NCBI GenBank assembly: GCA_005888755.1
Contig: VBBQ01000022.1
Span: forward strand, 1-14,636
DNA length: 14,636 nt
Direction: 5' to 3'
Origin: Candidatus Bathyarchaeota archaeon
Lineage (GTDB): Archaea; Thermoproteota; Bathyarchaeia; 40CM-2-53-6
Of the stretch, positions 1 through 7,905 are shown piece by piece. Positions within the stretch are counted from its first letter, which is position 1. Every line of letters starts with the position of its first letter. Position numbers and translations under genes: made by a program. The notes beneath the pieces are model-generated. The model did no database searches, was not told the origin of the DNA, and saw only the letters and a program-made list of their open reading frames with translations.

Positions 1-692
1 AGCAAAGGTTGCACCCGGTTCCTCTGCTTCTGTCCATACTTGGAAAAGACGCCTGTCCTTAGTCGAAAATCGTTTCGCTTGAACCGGCTCTTAACATAAC
101 GACAGTCACTCTTGATCCTTGTTGCACTTGACAGGTCGAATCTTTGGACGGTCTGGTCTGTCGATACGACTGTCACATTGTCTAGGTTACGGTCTATCCC
201 AATGTATCCCTCTGGCTTGATCTCGACTGTTTCTCTTGAGTAGCTTATGCTGAGCGACCGTCGGGTCAGAGTGACCGAGCGAACGTTTAGACCGGAGAGT
301 GATTGGAGAGTGTGACTGTTCAGCTTAACGTAGATGTATTCTCGTGGTTTGACCGGCAGTCTGAGACATCCATTCTGTATCTTGAACCCGTAACATGTAG
401 TCAACATCATTCTTTTCGCATATGGGAACCTTGTCTGCGGTTTCCTCTTCTTGGCCTTTCGATAGTTGCGAAGTATTCCAGTGGCTACGCTGATGGCTCC
501 GAGTCTGTAGTAGCCGAGGATGTCACTGCTGAGACGATGATAGGATCTCAACGAGAGAGTCTTGAGGCTGGAAACGTTCTCTTCTATCCCAACCGCGATG
601 CAGACGTTCACCACGCGCCTGAACTCGTCAAGGAGACGTAGGAGCTCGGGTGAGACCTGATGTTATTCCCTGACCGTCTTCAGGGCGAGCAC
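1..692 (-). pseudogene. tnpB: TnpB-like RNA-guided nuclease of an IS200/IS605-type element, 5' part only, with in-frame stop
   Basis: Read by eye on the minus strand: codons from 662 down to the window edge form an open frame of about 220 residues. It contains KATG-less text typical of archaeal OrfB/TnpB: LLRLLDEFRRVVN, GILRNYRKAKKRKP, LTTCYGFKIQNG, VRSVTLTRRSLSISY and, near 205-180, GYIGIDRNLDN, the first RuvC catalytic motif (Asp in GID). The remaining RuvC motifs, the zinc finger and any guide RNA would lie beyond position 1. The family N-terminus seems to begin at a GTG at 692-690 (LALKTVRE), but a TAA at 665-663 interrupts it before SPELLRLLDEF. Either the copy is inactivated by a nonsense mutation, or translation starts later (GTG codons near 617). 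No TnpA gene is seen in the window. The family assignment is firm; the state of the gene is uncertain. Confidence 0.8.
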
Positions 693-872
693 CAGAGACG
701 CGAAACAAGAGAGTCCGTTTCTTGTCTAGATAGGGCCGAGAGGATTGTGAAAGCATCGGGCACCCACAACCACAATTCAGACAAGAGTCAATACCCCCTC
801 GACTTGACGAAGAGTTAGTAGAGCTGATTTAGGTAGAGATTACCGTTCCTCGATCATCAAGGGAGCTTGCAC

Positions 873-880
873 TTTTATAC
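873..880 (+). promoter_or_regulatory. TATA box of the aminotransferase gene
   Basis: TTTTATAC lies about 35 bases before the ATG at 912, so transcription should start near 902-908 and give a very short leader. The TTG at 867 would place this TATA box inside the coding region, which argues for 912 as the start. Confidence 0.6.
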
Positions 881-911
881 CCGGAACACTCATTTCTCTT
901 TCTGGACATTT

Positions 912-1838
912 ATGGCGGGGAAGGAACCGTTCGTCTATATTGACGGTGAATACCACCCCAAAGGCGAAGCTAAGATCTCGGTCTACGATCACGGGCTTCT
1001 ATACGGAGACGGGGTCTTCGAAGGCATCCGAGCTTACAACGGCACGGTCTTCCGACTGCGCGAACACGTAGAGCGCTTATTCGAAGGACTACGCGTGATT
1101 AGAGTCAACATCTCTCTCACCAAGGAGCAAGTCATGAACGCTATCGTCGAAACGCTTCGACGAAACAATCTGTCTGACGCGTACATCCGGCTAGTAATCA
1201 CCCGTGGCCGCGGAAACCTTGGACTGGACCCGCGAAGCTGCCCCAAGCCCTCTGTCATAATTATGACTGAACCGGTACTCCCGGCCCACGGCAAGGAAGC
1301 CCGGGAGAAAGGGGTAACCGCTGTCATCTCCAGCCTAAGACGCGACATGGTCGACGGAACAAGCCACGAGGTCAAATCTCTCAACTACATCCAGAGCGTC
1401 CTCTCCAAGTTCCAAGCGATAGATGCAGGTACCGACGAAGTGGTCATGCTCGACCACAGAGGCATGGTTTCCGAATTCCACGGCTCAAACCTGTTCATCG
1501 TCAAACAGGGAATAGTCCATACCCCAACATCAGCAGCCGGAATTCTTCACGGAGTCACAAGAGCACGGGTCATGAAGCTCGCCGAGGAGCTGGGATACGA
1601 GGTCCGCGAGAGAGATATTACGCCCTACGAGCTCATGACTGCTGACGAAGCCTTCCTAACTGGAACAATGGCAGAGGTCGTTCCTGTCGTCAAGATTCAT
1701 GGAGTAGTAATAGCGGAGGGCAAACCGGGACCGGTGACAAGGGAGATTATCAGAGGATTTCAGAGAATAATCCAAGACCCGAAAGAAGGCGTCCCGATTA
1801 GAGAGACGATCGCGATCCCGGCCAAGACGAGAAGCTAG
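912..1838 (+). CDS. ilvE: Branched-chain amino acid aminotransferase (class IV, PLP-dependent)
   Basis: Predicted to transfer the amino group between glutamate and the 2-oxo acids of leucine, isoleucine and valine, the last step of their synthesis, in the cytoplasm. The fold-type IV pattern is clear: YIDGEYHPKGEAKISVYDHGLLYGDGVFEGIRAY at the N-terminus (quoted in two parts: YIDGEYHPKGEAK, then YDHGLLYGDGVFEGIRAY), the PLP-binding lysine in SHEVKSLNYIQ (about residue 155), a SEFHGSNLFIV segment near 188, and a phosphate-binding GILHGVTR near 210. The 308-residue length is normal for the family. I chose the ATG at 912 because MAGKEPFVYIDG matches family starts and a TATA box sits just upstream. 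The gene stands alone and converges on the membrane-protein pair. D-amino-acid aminotransferase or aminodeoxychorismate lyase are related alternatives, but FEGIRAY and the overall length favour IlvE. Confidence 0.88.
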   Translation: MAGKEPFVYIDGEYHPKGEAKISVYDHGLLYGDGVFEGIRAYNGTVFRLREHVERLFEGLRVIRVNISLTKEQVMNAIVETLRRNNLSDAYIRLVITRGRGNLGLDPRSCPKPSVIIMTEPVLPAHGKEAREKGVTAVISSLRRDMVDGTSHEVKSLNYIQSVLSKFQAIDAGTDEVVMLDHRGMVSEFHGSNLFIVKQGIVHTPTSAAGILHGVTRARVMKLAEELGYEVRERDITPYELMTADEAFLTGTMAEVVPVVKIHGVVIAEGKPGPVTREIIRGFQRIIQDPKEGVPIRETIAIPAKTRS

Positions 1839-1878
1839 ATACTTTTTCAAGCTCGAGATCGTTGAGAGCTTCGTTAGG

Positions 1879-2310
1879 CTAAGGCCCGCTAGAGCCTATC
1901 TTTCTACCTAGAATGTTCAAGTGGTATAGAATGTAGACCACCAGCCCGCCGACCGCGTCCATAGCTACGGCGCCGGCGACAAGGGTGATGTCGTTGACTA
2001 TCCCTGCTTGAAGATATGCTGCCCATTGCTGAACAGCACCCCATATTGACCCAACCGCTACAGCAACGCCGATTGCCAGCAGCGCTCTTTTCTCAGCCGG
2101 AAGTTTCACCTTCAGGTTGAGCACCCAGCTCGAAACGACGATAGCCCAAACGAGATGGAGCAACAGGGTGAAGGGAGTGATGTTGAAAGGGTCGAAGAGG
2201 TTCAGAACAAATCCGACACCTGATATTAGTAGAGCGCTGGATGTTGAGACGAGAGTTATACTCAGCCATCTGGGAGTCGTGTCCAACAAGCGTTGAGCTG
2301 TAAAGGTCAT
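1879..2310 (-). CDS. Small four-helix membrane protein, unknown function
   Basis: The protein has 143 residues and about four hydrophobic segments (roughly 17-38, 45-64, 76-92 and 106-130), with no catalytic motif that I recognise. It starts with an ATG only three bases after the stop of the upstream membrane protein gene (stop 2316-2314), with GGATTAGAG just before the ATG, so the two are almost certainly translated from one message. Helix 3 ends in a short GSIWGAVQQW turn and the C-terminus is polar (GRKIGSSGP). The tight pairing suggests that the two proteins act together in the membrane; that is inference only. Confidence 0.7.
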   Translation of the reverse strand: MTFTAQRLLDTTPRWLSITLVSTSSALLISGVGFVLNLFDPFNITPFTLLLHLVWAIVVSSWVLNLKVKLPAEKRALLAIGVAVAVGSIWGAVQQWAAYLQAGIVNDITLVAGAVAMDAVGGLVVYILYHLNILGRKIGSSGP

Positions 2311-2313
2311 TCT

Positions 2314-2784
2314 CTAATCCTCTCGCTTCTTCGTCACGACCACAGCGGATTGGTGAAGATGGAAAGGCAACGTGAAGCCTATCTTGTGCTGCTTCAGGAA
2401 CAAGCTCAAACGGGGCCAGTGCTGCACTGCAACAACGGCTCCAACAATTCCGCCTGACAACGAGAGAATCGCATAGGTGGCAGTCAAGATTCCTACCGCC
2501 GTCTGGAAGGCGACAGACCAGAGACCGCTAGGAAGGCTCAGAAGATTCGTTGCTACCCATAATCCGATACTTGCCAGTCCTCCTAGGGTCCCTGCGAAGA
2601 AACCCGCGAGGGCCCCTTTCCAAGGTCCCTGCTTGATGATCACACCCGCAACCAGTCCCGCGACGAACGGCCCTATTTCGGGCAGGGCGACACCAATGAT
2701 CAGGTTGATGAGGAATCCCACTCCAATCGCCAGCAAAAGATCTCCCTTGGTATCAGGAGGCGACTGGGAGCTTGTGGTACCCAT
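2314..2784 (-). CDS. Membrane protein with glycine-rich helices, DUF5518-like
   Basis: From the ATG at 2784 the product is 156 residues, beginning MGTTSSQSPPDTKGD and followed by glycine-rich hydrophobic segments at about 15-33, 36-50, 57-75 and 93-122. The spacing of GPFVAGLVAGVIIKQGPWKG and ALAGFFAGTLGG resembles the small archaeal DUF5518 membrane family, whose function is unknown. A longer reading frame reaches a TTG at 2880, but that would overlap the divergent HAD gene and adds a polar stretch unlike the family, so I prefer 2784. It heads a two-gene operon with the next membrane protein. The family call is by pattern memory and is moderate. Confidence 0.65.
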   Translation of the reverse strand: MGTTSSQSPPDTKGDLLLAIGVGFLINLIIGVALPEIGPFVAGLVAGVIIKQGPWKGALAGFFAGTLGGLASIGLWVATNLLSLPSGLWSVAFQTAVGILTATYAILSLSGGIVGAVVAVQHWPRLSLFLKQHKIGFTLPFHLHQSAVVVTKKRED

Positions 2785-2860
2785 TGCACGCTCGTCCTTA
2801 GTCTCAAGAACAGTGAACCCAGTTTCGTGATATTCTGCTCGTAACCTCAAGCAAACCCAT

Positions 2861-3607
2861 ATGGTTACATTCGGACGCAATTCCCGCGTGGGAGCTTTGA
2901 AGGGTGCAATCTTCGACTGGGACGGAACCCTCGCCCAGATTGACGATCGCGAGTTCTACTGCATCAACCAAACACTTACGGCACATCACTCAAAGCCCAT
3001 AGATCGAGAATTTCTCGTCAAGAACTACTATCAGCGCGCGTATGAGATCGGCACCGGGCCGCGAATGGTGCTGGAAGCCGCCCTATCGCGAGAAAATAAT
3101 GCCCGAGTCGACGTGGTCTATGAGACTTATCGAAAACTATTCCGGGACACTGTGGACAAGGCAAAGCTCCAGACAGGTGCACTCGAACTCCTATCCACGC
3201 TGAGGACGCAGGGATTCAAACTTGGGATTGCAACAATGCGATTCACGCGGTCGGTAGTGGCCGCCGAGCTGGACCTGTTGAGAGTCAGCCCGCTAGTCGA
3301 GGTACTGTTCACCCGAGAGGATCTCGGGCCAGCACGCGGAATGGAGTCGCTAGAGGAGGTCGTTGACAAGAGGAAACAGCTTGTAATGCGAGCCTTGGAT
3401 AGGTTGAAGCTTCGCGTCGAGGGCGCGTTTCTAGTTGGCGATTCCTGGTGGGATGTGCGAGCGGGAAAGAAGCTTGGAATACGAACCGTGTTGGTGCAAA
3501 CAGGATTCGCGCGCTACAATGATTTTTCGAAGGAAGGCGCTCACGTGACAGTCAATTCTCTCGTGGAACTCGAGGATCTGTTAGGGTCGAAAGGTTGGGA
3601 ACTATAG
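2861..3607 (+). CDS. HAD-superfamily hydrolase, phosphoglycolate-phosphatase-like
   Basis: A probable cytoplasmic phosphatase acting on a small phosphorylated metabolite. All main HAD motifs are visible: motif I IFDWDGTL with nucleophile Asp19 and acid Asp21, motif II Thr125 in GIATMRFT, a lysine around 170-172 for motif III, and motif IV FLVGDSWWDVRAG with Asp194 and Asp198. The helical cap between motifs I and II (about residues 25-105) is the C1 type seen in phosphoglycolate phosphatases and beta-phosphoglucomutases. The substrate cannot be told. The ATG at 2861 lies about 28 bases after a weak AT-rich box (GATATTC, 2829-2835), which fits leaderless expression; a GTG at 2888 (GALKGAIFDWDGTL) is the alternative. 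Its last codons overlap the convergent Nudix gene. Confidence 0.8.
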   Translation: MVTFGRNSRVGALKGAIFDWDGTLAQIDDREFYCINQTLTAHHSKPIDREFLVKNYYQRAYEIGTGPRMVLEAALSRENNARVDVVYETYRKLFRDTVDKAKLQTGALELLSTLRTQGFKLGIATMRFTRSVVAAELDLLRVSPLVEVLFTREDLGPARGMESLEEVVDKRKQLVMRALDRLKLRVEGAFLVGDSWWDVRAGKKLGIRTVLVQTGFARYNDFSKEGAHVTVNSLVELEDLLGSKGWEL

Positions 3608-4084
3608 AACGCTACGGTAGGACGAGCCGCGGCCCCTTGCCAGATACCTATCAAGCGTCTTCCTGGTGAATGAGTCTAGTTTCAGGTTGTATGCGGCGCC
3701 TGGATAGACCCAGATGTAATGCTGTATTTCATCCTGGTCAAGTTTGACCTGTTGATCCTTGGATTTGCAATAGAAATCGATGAAGATGAAATGTCTCTTC
3801 TTGTAGAACTCTGGGGCGAAGATTGCTTCTTGCACCAGAAGCATCTCCACCACTTCCACGTCGAGGCCGACTTCCTCTTTAACCTCTCTTCTGACCGCCT
3901 CTATCATGCTCTCTCCGACTTCGATGTGTCCGCCGGGGAGAGTGTACTTGTCGAACCATTTGTGAGACTTCGCCAATAGGATCTTCCCTTCGTTGTTGAC
4001 AATCAGAGCTCCTACAGTTGGTTCGGGAAACACTTGCTTTACCGGCGTCTTGGTGAGGGCTGGTTGCTGGTCGGGGGAGGTCAA
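3602..4084 (-). CDS. Nudix hydrolase
   Basis: A 160-residue single-domain Nudix protein. The Nudix box G-x5-E-x7-REV-x-EE-x-GL is complete at residues 52-74, starting GHIEVGE and ending REVKEEVGL, so a metal-dependent pyrophosphohydrolase is expected. The substrate is some nucleoside diphosphate linked to another moiety. The preceding strand ALIVNNEGKILLAKS and the LPGG lead-in are typical. The start is a TTG at 4084-4082 overlapping the TGA of the NIF3-like gene by two bases, which suggests coupled translation; a GTG at 4033 is the alternative. It is the last gene of a probable fumarase-NIF3-Nudix operon. Its stop and that of the convergent HAD gene share the palindrome CTATAG. Confidence 0.85.
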   Translation of the reverse strand: MTSPDQQPALTKTPVKQVFPEPTVGALIVNNEGKILLAKSHKWFDKYTLPGGHIEVGESMIEAVRREVKEEVGLDVEVVEMLLVQEAIFAPEFYKKRHFIFIDFYCKSKDQQVKLDQDEIQHYIWVYPGAAYNLKLDSFTRKTLDRYLARGRGSSYRSVL

Positions 4085-4890
4085 TTGAGATCAGTGGTCG
4101 TAATCGGTTCTACTCCCTTCTTCTCAAGCTCGCGGAGGAGCCTGTTTATTCCGAGCCAGTCACTCGCAATATGCCCTAGAACGATCAGATTTCCGGAGGG
4201 CTCGTTTGCGAGCCTTGTGAGATCGGCTTCTGCAATGTGAATGTAGGATAACGTGCCTACGCCGTTTTGGAAGTACGTCTTGGCTATCTCGTAGCCTCCG
4301 TTAGTGTAGGCAGCGTGGCTGATCGCGATCTTTCCGGCTTTGTTCGTTGAGGAGCCCAACCGCACTTCGATCTTGGATACGGCTTTTCGATACTCAGGAA
4401 AGCGTCCGATTCTAGAGACGACATCCCTTACTATCGAATTTTCATCAAAGCCCTTCAAAGCACTCAGAATTATCTTTCGACCAATCTCATCACACGGACT
4501 GTGAATTGACACGAGCGGCATGCGAAGCTTCTTGGCGGCGCTAGGTGTCTGGTCGTAATTGTCAGGATGATGCTGAAGCTCTAGGACGCGTAGCTTTGGC
4601 CGAACGGCCTCCCTCGCGACTTCTTCTGGAACACCGGCTTCCCTCAGCTGTTCGATGTGGCGAAGGAATACCTTGTAGCCCTCAAGTCTAGCCCTTCCAC
4701 CAGCCGGGTGGTGAGCGATGACCGCATCGCAGCCCAATTCGCGGGCCAGAAGGAGCTCGGCCACTCCGACATCGATTGCGACGAGAGGTTTCCGAACCTT
4801 CTTTCCTTTGACGTGAATCTCGCTGTCAGCGGGGACGGTCCTAAAACCTGCCAGCTTTAGCGATGTCCGCATTATCTGATGCGTGTCCAT
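4081..4890 (-). CDS. NIF3-like / DUF34 protein
   Basis: 269 residues. It shows the NIF3 pattern of a conserved AIDVGVAELLLARELGCDAVIAHHP segment (His60-His61, a likely metal-ligand pair; quoted here as AIDVGVAELL then GCDAVIAHHP), a second metal-site segment SIHSPCDEIG (His130, Asp134) and a C-terminal LGHIASDWLGINRLL with another histidine. NIF3/DUF34 proteins are widespread, bind two metals and are often annotated as GTP cyclohydrolase I type 2 without good support; a damage-control or hydrolase role is the common guess. I set the start at the ATG at 4890; a TTG sits directly before it. It lies 33 bases downstream of the fumarase stop and overlaps the Nudix start. Pairing with a Nudix enzyme fits a role in metabolite clean-up, but this is inference. 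Confidence 0.78.
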   Translation of the reverse strand: MDTHQIMRTSLKLAGFRTVPADSEIHVKGKKVRKPLVAIDVGVAELLLARELGCDAVIAHHPAGGRARLEGYKVFLRHIEQLREAGVPEEVAREAVRPKLRVLELQHHPDNYDQTPSAAKKLRMPLVSIHSPCDEIGRKIILSALKGFDENSIVRDVVSRIGRFPEYRKAVSKIEVRLGSSTNKAGKIAISHAAYTNGGYEIAKTYFQNGVGTLSYIHIAEADLTRLANEPSGNLIVLGHIASDWLGINRLLRELEKKGVEPITTTDLN

Positions 4891-4923
4891 CAAACACTGT
4901 CATCCCTCACGGGATTGGAGGAT

Positions 4924-6330
4924 CTAGGATCTTCCGCCCTTGGTCATCTTTTTGAGATCGAGAACTTCGTCAAGCTTTTCCTTTGGAAGAATCTTCTCTT
5001 CGAGAATCACCTGTCGTACAGACTTGTTCTCCGCGACGGCTTTCTTAGCAACCTTGGCCGCGTTGTCGTAGCCGATGTGCGGTGTTATCGCTGTCACAAC
5101 CATCAGACTTCTGTCCGCGTAACTGTAGCATCTCTCGCGGTCCGCCGTGATCCCCGAGACACATTTCTCCGATAAGACCCTAGACCCGTTCGCTAGTATC
5201 TCTATCGACTGGAGGAGGTCATAGGCGATGACAGGCATCATGATGTTGAGTTCCAACTGGCCCAGTGAACCGCAGATCGCTATGGCCGCATCATTCCCGA
5301 TAACTTGAGCTGCGATCAGGTTGACAGCTTCGGGAATAACTGGGTTGACTTTTCCCGGCATTATACTTGATCCAGGTTCTGTGGCAGGCATGTCTATTTC
5401 TCCTAGCCCGGTCCGCGGTCCAGAGTTGAGCAGCCGGAGGTCGTTTGCAATCTTCATGAGGCTGGTAGCGATGGTCTTCAGAAGCCCGCTGGCCTCGACG
5501 CAGGCGTCTTTTCCCTGCATCGATTCGAACACGTTCTCAGCTCTCTTGAAGTTGAAGCCGGTAAGCCTGTTGACTTCCTTTATTGCTACCTCGGCATATT
5601 TGGGGTGGGCGTTCAGACCCGTGCCCGTGGCAGTTCCACCGAGCGGAAGCTCTAACAGTGTGTCCCGCGCCATTTCCGCCCGCTTGATACCATGTCGGAT
5701 CATACTGGCAAAGGCGCCGAACTCCTGGCCGAGTGTAACGGGTACCGCATCCTGGAGATGGGTTCGTCCAGCCTTGACGATGTCGTCAAACTCGACCGTC
5801 TTATTCTCCAGTGCCTTGGCGAGTGATTGTAAAGCCGGGATTAGTTTTCTCCCGATCGCTTCTGCTGCCGAAACATGGATCGCGGTGGGGAAGACGTCAT
5901 TTGTTGATTGGCACATGTTCACGTGGTCGTTCGGATGAATGAGCTTCTTGTCTCCACGTTTTCCGCCGAGAAGTTCGATTGCACGATTCGCGATCACCTC
6001 GTTAGCGTTCATGTTGGTCGAGGTGCCGCTACCGGTCTGAAAGATATCAACCACAAACTGCTCATAGAGTGAGCCCTCCATGACCTCCTTAGCAGCGGAG
6101 ACAATAGCCTCGCCCTTTTTCGGTTCCAAGAGCCCAAGCTGCATATTCGCCTTCGCCGCAGCCAATTTGATCAGAGCCATGGCCCTGATGAAATCTTTTG
6201 GTAAACGAATTCCTGAGATCGGGAAGTTTTCGACAGCCCTCTGTGTCTGAGCACCGTAATACGCGGAGTTCGGGACCTTGACCTCTCCCATCGTATCGCT
6301 CTCGACCCGGTATTCCTCAACCGTTACCAT
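4924..6330 (-). CDS. fumC: Class II fumarate hydratase (or aspartate ammonia-lyase)
   Basis: A homotetrameric lyase of the fumarase/aspartase superfamily that interconverts fumarate with malate (or aspartate). The three conserved regions are present: GSGTSTNMNANEV near 100, GRTHLQDAVPVTLGQE near 188-203 with the substrate-site histidine, and the catalytic loop signature GSSIMPGKVNP near 320. The length of 468 residues is normal. The stretch PVIPEAVNLIAAQVIGND after the signature is also common in aspartases, so sequence reading alone cannot exclude AspA; I favour fumarase because of the THLQD segment and the GTATGTGLN loop. I use the ATG at 6330 (MVTVEEYRVESDTMGEV); a TTG at 6342 would add four residues. 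It heads the operon with the NIF3-like and Nudix genes. Confidence 0.85.
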   Translation of the reverse strand: MVTVEEYRVESDTMGEVKVPNSAYYGAQTQRAVENFPISGIRLPKDFIRAMALIKLAAAKANMQLGLLEPKKGEAIVSAAKEVMEGSLYEQFVVDIFQTGSGTSTNMNANEVIANRAIELLGGKRGDKKLIHPNDHVNMCQSTNDVFPTAIHVSAAEAIGRKLIPALQSLAKALENKTVEFDDIVKAGRTHLQDAVPVTLGQEFGAFASMIRHGIKRAEMARDTLLELPLGGTATGTGLNAHPKYAEVAIKEVNRLTGFNFKRAENVFESMQGKDACVEASGLLKTIATSLMKIANDLRLLNSGPRTGLGEIDMPATEPGSSIMPGKVNPVIPEAVNLIAAQVIGNDAAIAICGSLGQLELNIMMPVIAYDLLQSIEILANGSRVLSEKCVSGITADRERCYSYADRSLMVVTAITPHIGYDNAAKVAKKAVAENKSVRQVILEEKILPKEKLDEVLDLKKMTKGGRS

Positions 6331-6365
6331 TGCTTGAGTCAACCAAACGACTCGGGGATTTGGCG

Positions 6366-6375
6366 GATTAAAAAG
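6366..6375 (-). promoter_or_regulatory. TATA box of the fumarase operon
   Basis: On the minus strand CTTTTTAATC (6375-6366) is centred about 40 bases ahead of the ATG at 6330, placing transcription start near 6345 and a leader of roughly 15 bases. Confidence 0.55.
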
Positions 6376-6713
6376 ACTCTCTATCTACGCAAGGAACAGT
6401 ACATCAGAAACAGCCTAGCGGAAGGGCTGGGCGCGAATTAGTTTCGGTTCTCTCTACGGTCTAAACAGACATACCCGCTCTGCTGACACGGGTTGCTTTC
6501 GGTAAAGAAGATTCAACAGAACAGCATCGTCCTACGCAGACAAACTGAACAGGTTACATCTCTTCTCAAACAAATCGATCACGACCGCAAGACCATCCGT
6601 CGCACCAATCGTCACTAATCTCCTCCCGGGGCTCGAAGATGCGATTTCCCGCGGGCAAGCTGTAACATTTACATTCCCAATCCACTTGGTCCCAACCACC
6701 TAGGGATCACACA
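6376..6713. other. Intergenic region between divergent fumarase and FAH-family genes
   Basis: About 340 bases with no confident gene. Its left end holds the fumarase promoter. Its right end (around 6662-6673, GTAACATTTACA) may be the promoter of the FAH-family gene, though the spacing of about 45 bases would leave a 15-20 base leader. A 41-codon frame at 6493-6618 is listed separately. No RNA gene or long repeat was seen. Confidence 0.5.
6493..6618 (+). CDS. Possible small basic helical protein, unknown
   Basis: A 41-codon frame from a TTG to TAA reads MLSVKKIQQNSIVLRRQTEQ followed by VTSLLKQIDHDRKTIRRTNRH. It is strongly basic, proline-free and shows heptad-like hydrophobic spacing (V, I, I, L, V, L, I), so a single amphipathic helix or coiled coil is plausible. 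There is no clear ribosome binding site and only a weak AT-rich box upstream, so it may be chance or the relic of a longer gene. Confidence 0.25.
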   Translation: MLSVKKIQQNSIVLRRQTEQVTSLLKQIDHDRKTIRRTNRH

Positions 6714-7658
6714 GTGAGGCTAGTTAGATTTCAGCAGAAAACAGGAGAGAACAGAATCGGCGTCATGATAGGCGCAGACCATGTCACGGAGATGACCGGT
6801 GTGAAGTCCTCCGCGGAACCACTTCTCGACTTCCTTAAGGATCCAAAGGCAGAATCCAAAGCCCAACTAGCCGCAGATTCTGCAAAGAGGCATTTCGACG
6901 CGGGGAAACAAAACGAGAAGGGGTACTGGAACCTTGACTCAGTAACGGTCCTGCCACCCATAGCACATCCGACAAAGATCATCTGCATGGGCGGTAACTT
7001 CTCAGACCATTTGGCTGAAGGAAGTAGTTCGCTCCCGCCCTTTCCGATATCCTTCCTCAAATCACCCACATCACTAGTAGGTCATAGGGCGCCTGTAATC
7101 TATCCGAGGAAGGTCAAGCTTCTTGACTACGAAGTCGAACTTGCCACTATCATCGGGAAAAAATGTAAGGATGTTTCGCGAGAAGACGCTCTACAGTACG
7201 TTGCAGGCTTCTCAGTTTTTAACGACATCAGTGCTCGTGATATTCAGTTTGCCGAGATGAAGCGAGGGTTCTGCAACCTAGGCAAGAACTTCGACACTTT
7301 CGGTCCAATGGGACCCTGCATGGTAACTCCGGATTCGGCGGGAAACCCGGACAACCTTGGGATGGAACTTCGGGTGAACGGTCAGGTGCGTCAGCTATCA
7401 AGCACCAAGAATATGGTGTTCAAGGTTCGAGAACTGGTAGAGTTCTTCTCATCGATGACATTGGAGCCGGGCGACATCATAACATCCGGAACGCCATCAG
7501 GCGTGGCGATCTACAGGAAACCAGACAAAGATCCCTTCCTCCTCAGACCGGGAGATGGAATAGAGGCGAAGGTCGAAAACCTGGGACGCCTCCAGAATAC
7601 TGTGGTAGACGCATCGCGAGCCCCAGACACTCCTGAGTTACTACGATCCAGAAACTAA
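6714..7658 (+). CDS. Fumarylacetoacetate hydrolase (FAH) family protein
   Basis: 314 residues from a GTG start. The N-terminal portion (MRLVRFQQKTGENRIGVMIG) is the small domain seen in FAHD-type enzymes; the catalytic domain begins at about residue 87 with KIICMGGNFSDHLAE (catalytic His99). It continues with the metal ligands Glu140 and Glu142 in DYEVELATIIG and Asp171 in NDISARD, Lys191 in LGKNFDTFGPMGP, and ends with GDIITSGTPSGVA and RPGDGIEAKVENLG. Family members hydrolyse, decarboxylate or isomerise 2-oxo or 2-hydroxy-dienoic acids such as fumarylpyruvate, oxaloacetate or homoprotocatechuate breakdown products; the substrate cannot be read from sequence. The usual GxNYxDH is changed to GGNFSDH. 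It is monocistronic and converges on the ribbon-helix-helix gene with a two-base gap. Confidence 0.88.
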   Translation: MRLVRFQQKTGENRIGVMIGADHVTEMTGVKSSAEPLLDFLKDPKAESKAQLAADSAKRHFDAGKQNEKGYWNLDSVTVLPPIAHPTKIICMGGNFSDHLAEGSSSLPPFPISFLKSPTSLVGHRAPVIYPRKVKLLDYEVELATIIGKKCKDVSREDALQYVAGFSVFNDISARDIQFAEMKRGFCNLGKNFDTFGPMGPCMVTPDSAGNPDNLGMELRVNGQVRQLSSTKNMVFKVRELVEFFSSMTLEPGDIITSGTPSGVAIYRKPDKDPFLLRPGDGIEAKVENLGRLQNTVVDASRAPDTPELLRSRN

Positions 7659-7660
7659 AC

Positions 7661-7897
7661 CTACCCTACCTTGAAGGCCCGCTCCTCGAGCCTCTTAGGG
7701 AACGAAGCAACCAGAGGTCTAGCGGTCTTGCTTCCCTCTTGGCCACGGGTCATGTAAGAGTCCCAGCCCATCTTGACGATATGGCTGAGTATAGCTGAGA
7801 ATGTGGGCTTAGGCGGATCCATTCTATCGTAGTATCTCCTCATCTCATCGAGCAAGTCTTTCGGGATTCTAACAGAGTAGGGAATTGTTGTGGGCAA
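7661..7897 (-). CDS. Ribbon-helix-helix (CopG/MetJ-type) DNA-binding protein
   Basis: 78 residues beginning at a TTG (MPTTIPYSVRIPKDLLDEMR). A short beta strand (TIPYSVRIP) is followed by helix KDLLDEMRRYYDRM and a second helix SAILSHIVKMGWDSYM after a PTFS turn, the layout of a dimeric ribbon-helix-helix repressor. A basic tail (residues 52-78) follows. No toxin partner lies beside it: the neighbour on one side is a convergent enzyme gene, and on the other side is a divergent small gene. An in-frame stop lies a short way upstream of the TTG, so the start cannot be much earlier. It may control itself and the divergent gene at 8025 through the repeats between them, which is inference. Confidence 0.68.
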   Translation of the reverse strand: MPTTIPYSVRIPKDLLDEMRRYYDRMDPPKPTFSAILSHIVKMGWDSYMTRGQEGSKTARPLVASFPKRLEERAFKVG

Positions 7898-7905
7898 ACT
7901 TGTAG

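Noticed and set aside
303-641. Plus-strand frame of 112 codons
   Set aside because: It lies antisense to the TnpB frame, which has family motifs throughout; this one has none.
2477-2830. Plus-strand frame opposite the DUF5518-like gene
   Set aside because: Proline- and arginine-rich translation typical of an antisense shadow; the minus strand gives coherent membrane helices.
5321-5938. Plus-strand frame of 205 codons inside the fumarase gene
   Set aside because: Antisense to a well-conserved enzyme; serine- and proline-rich with no recognisable motif.
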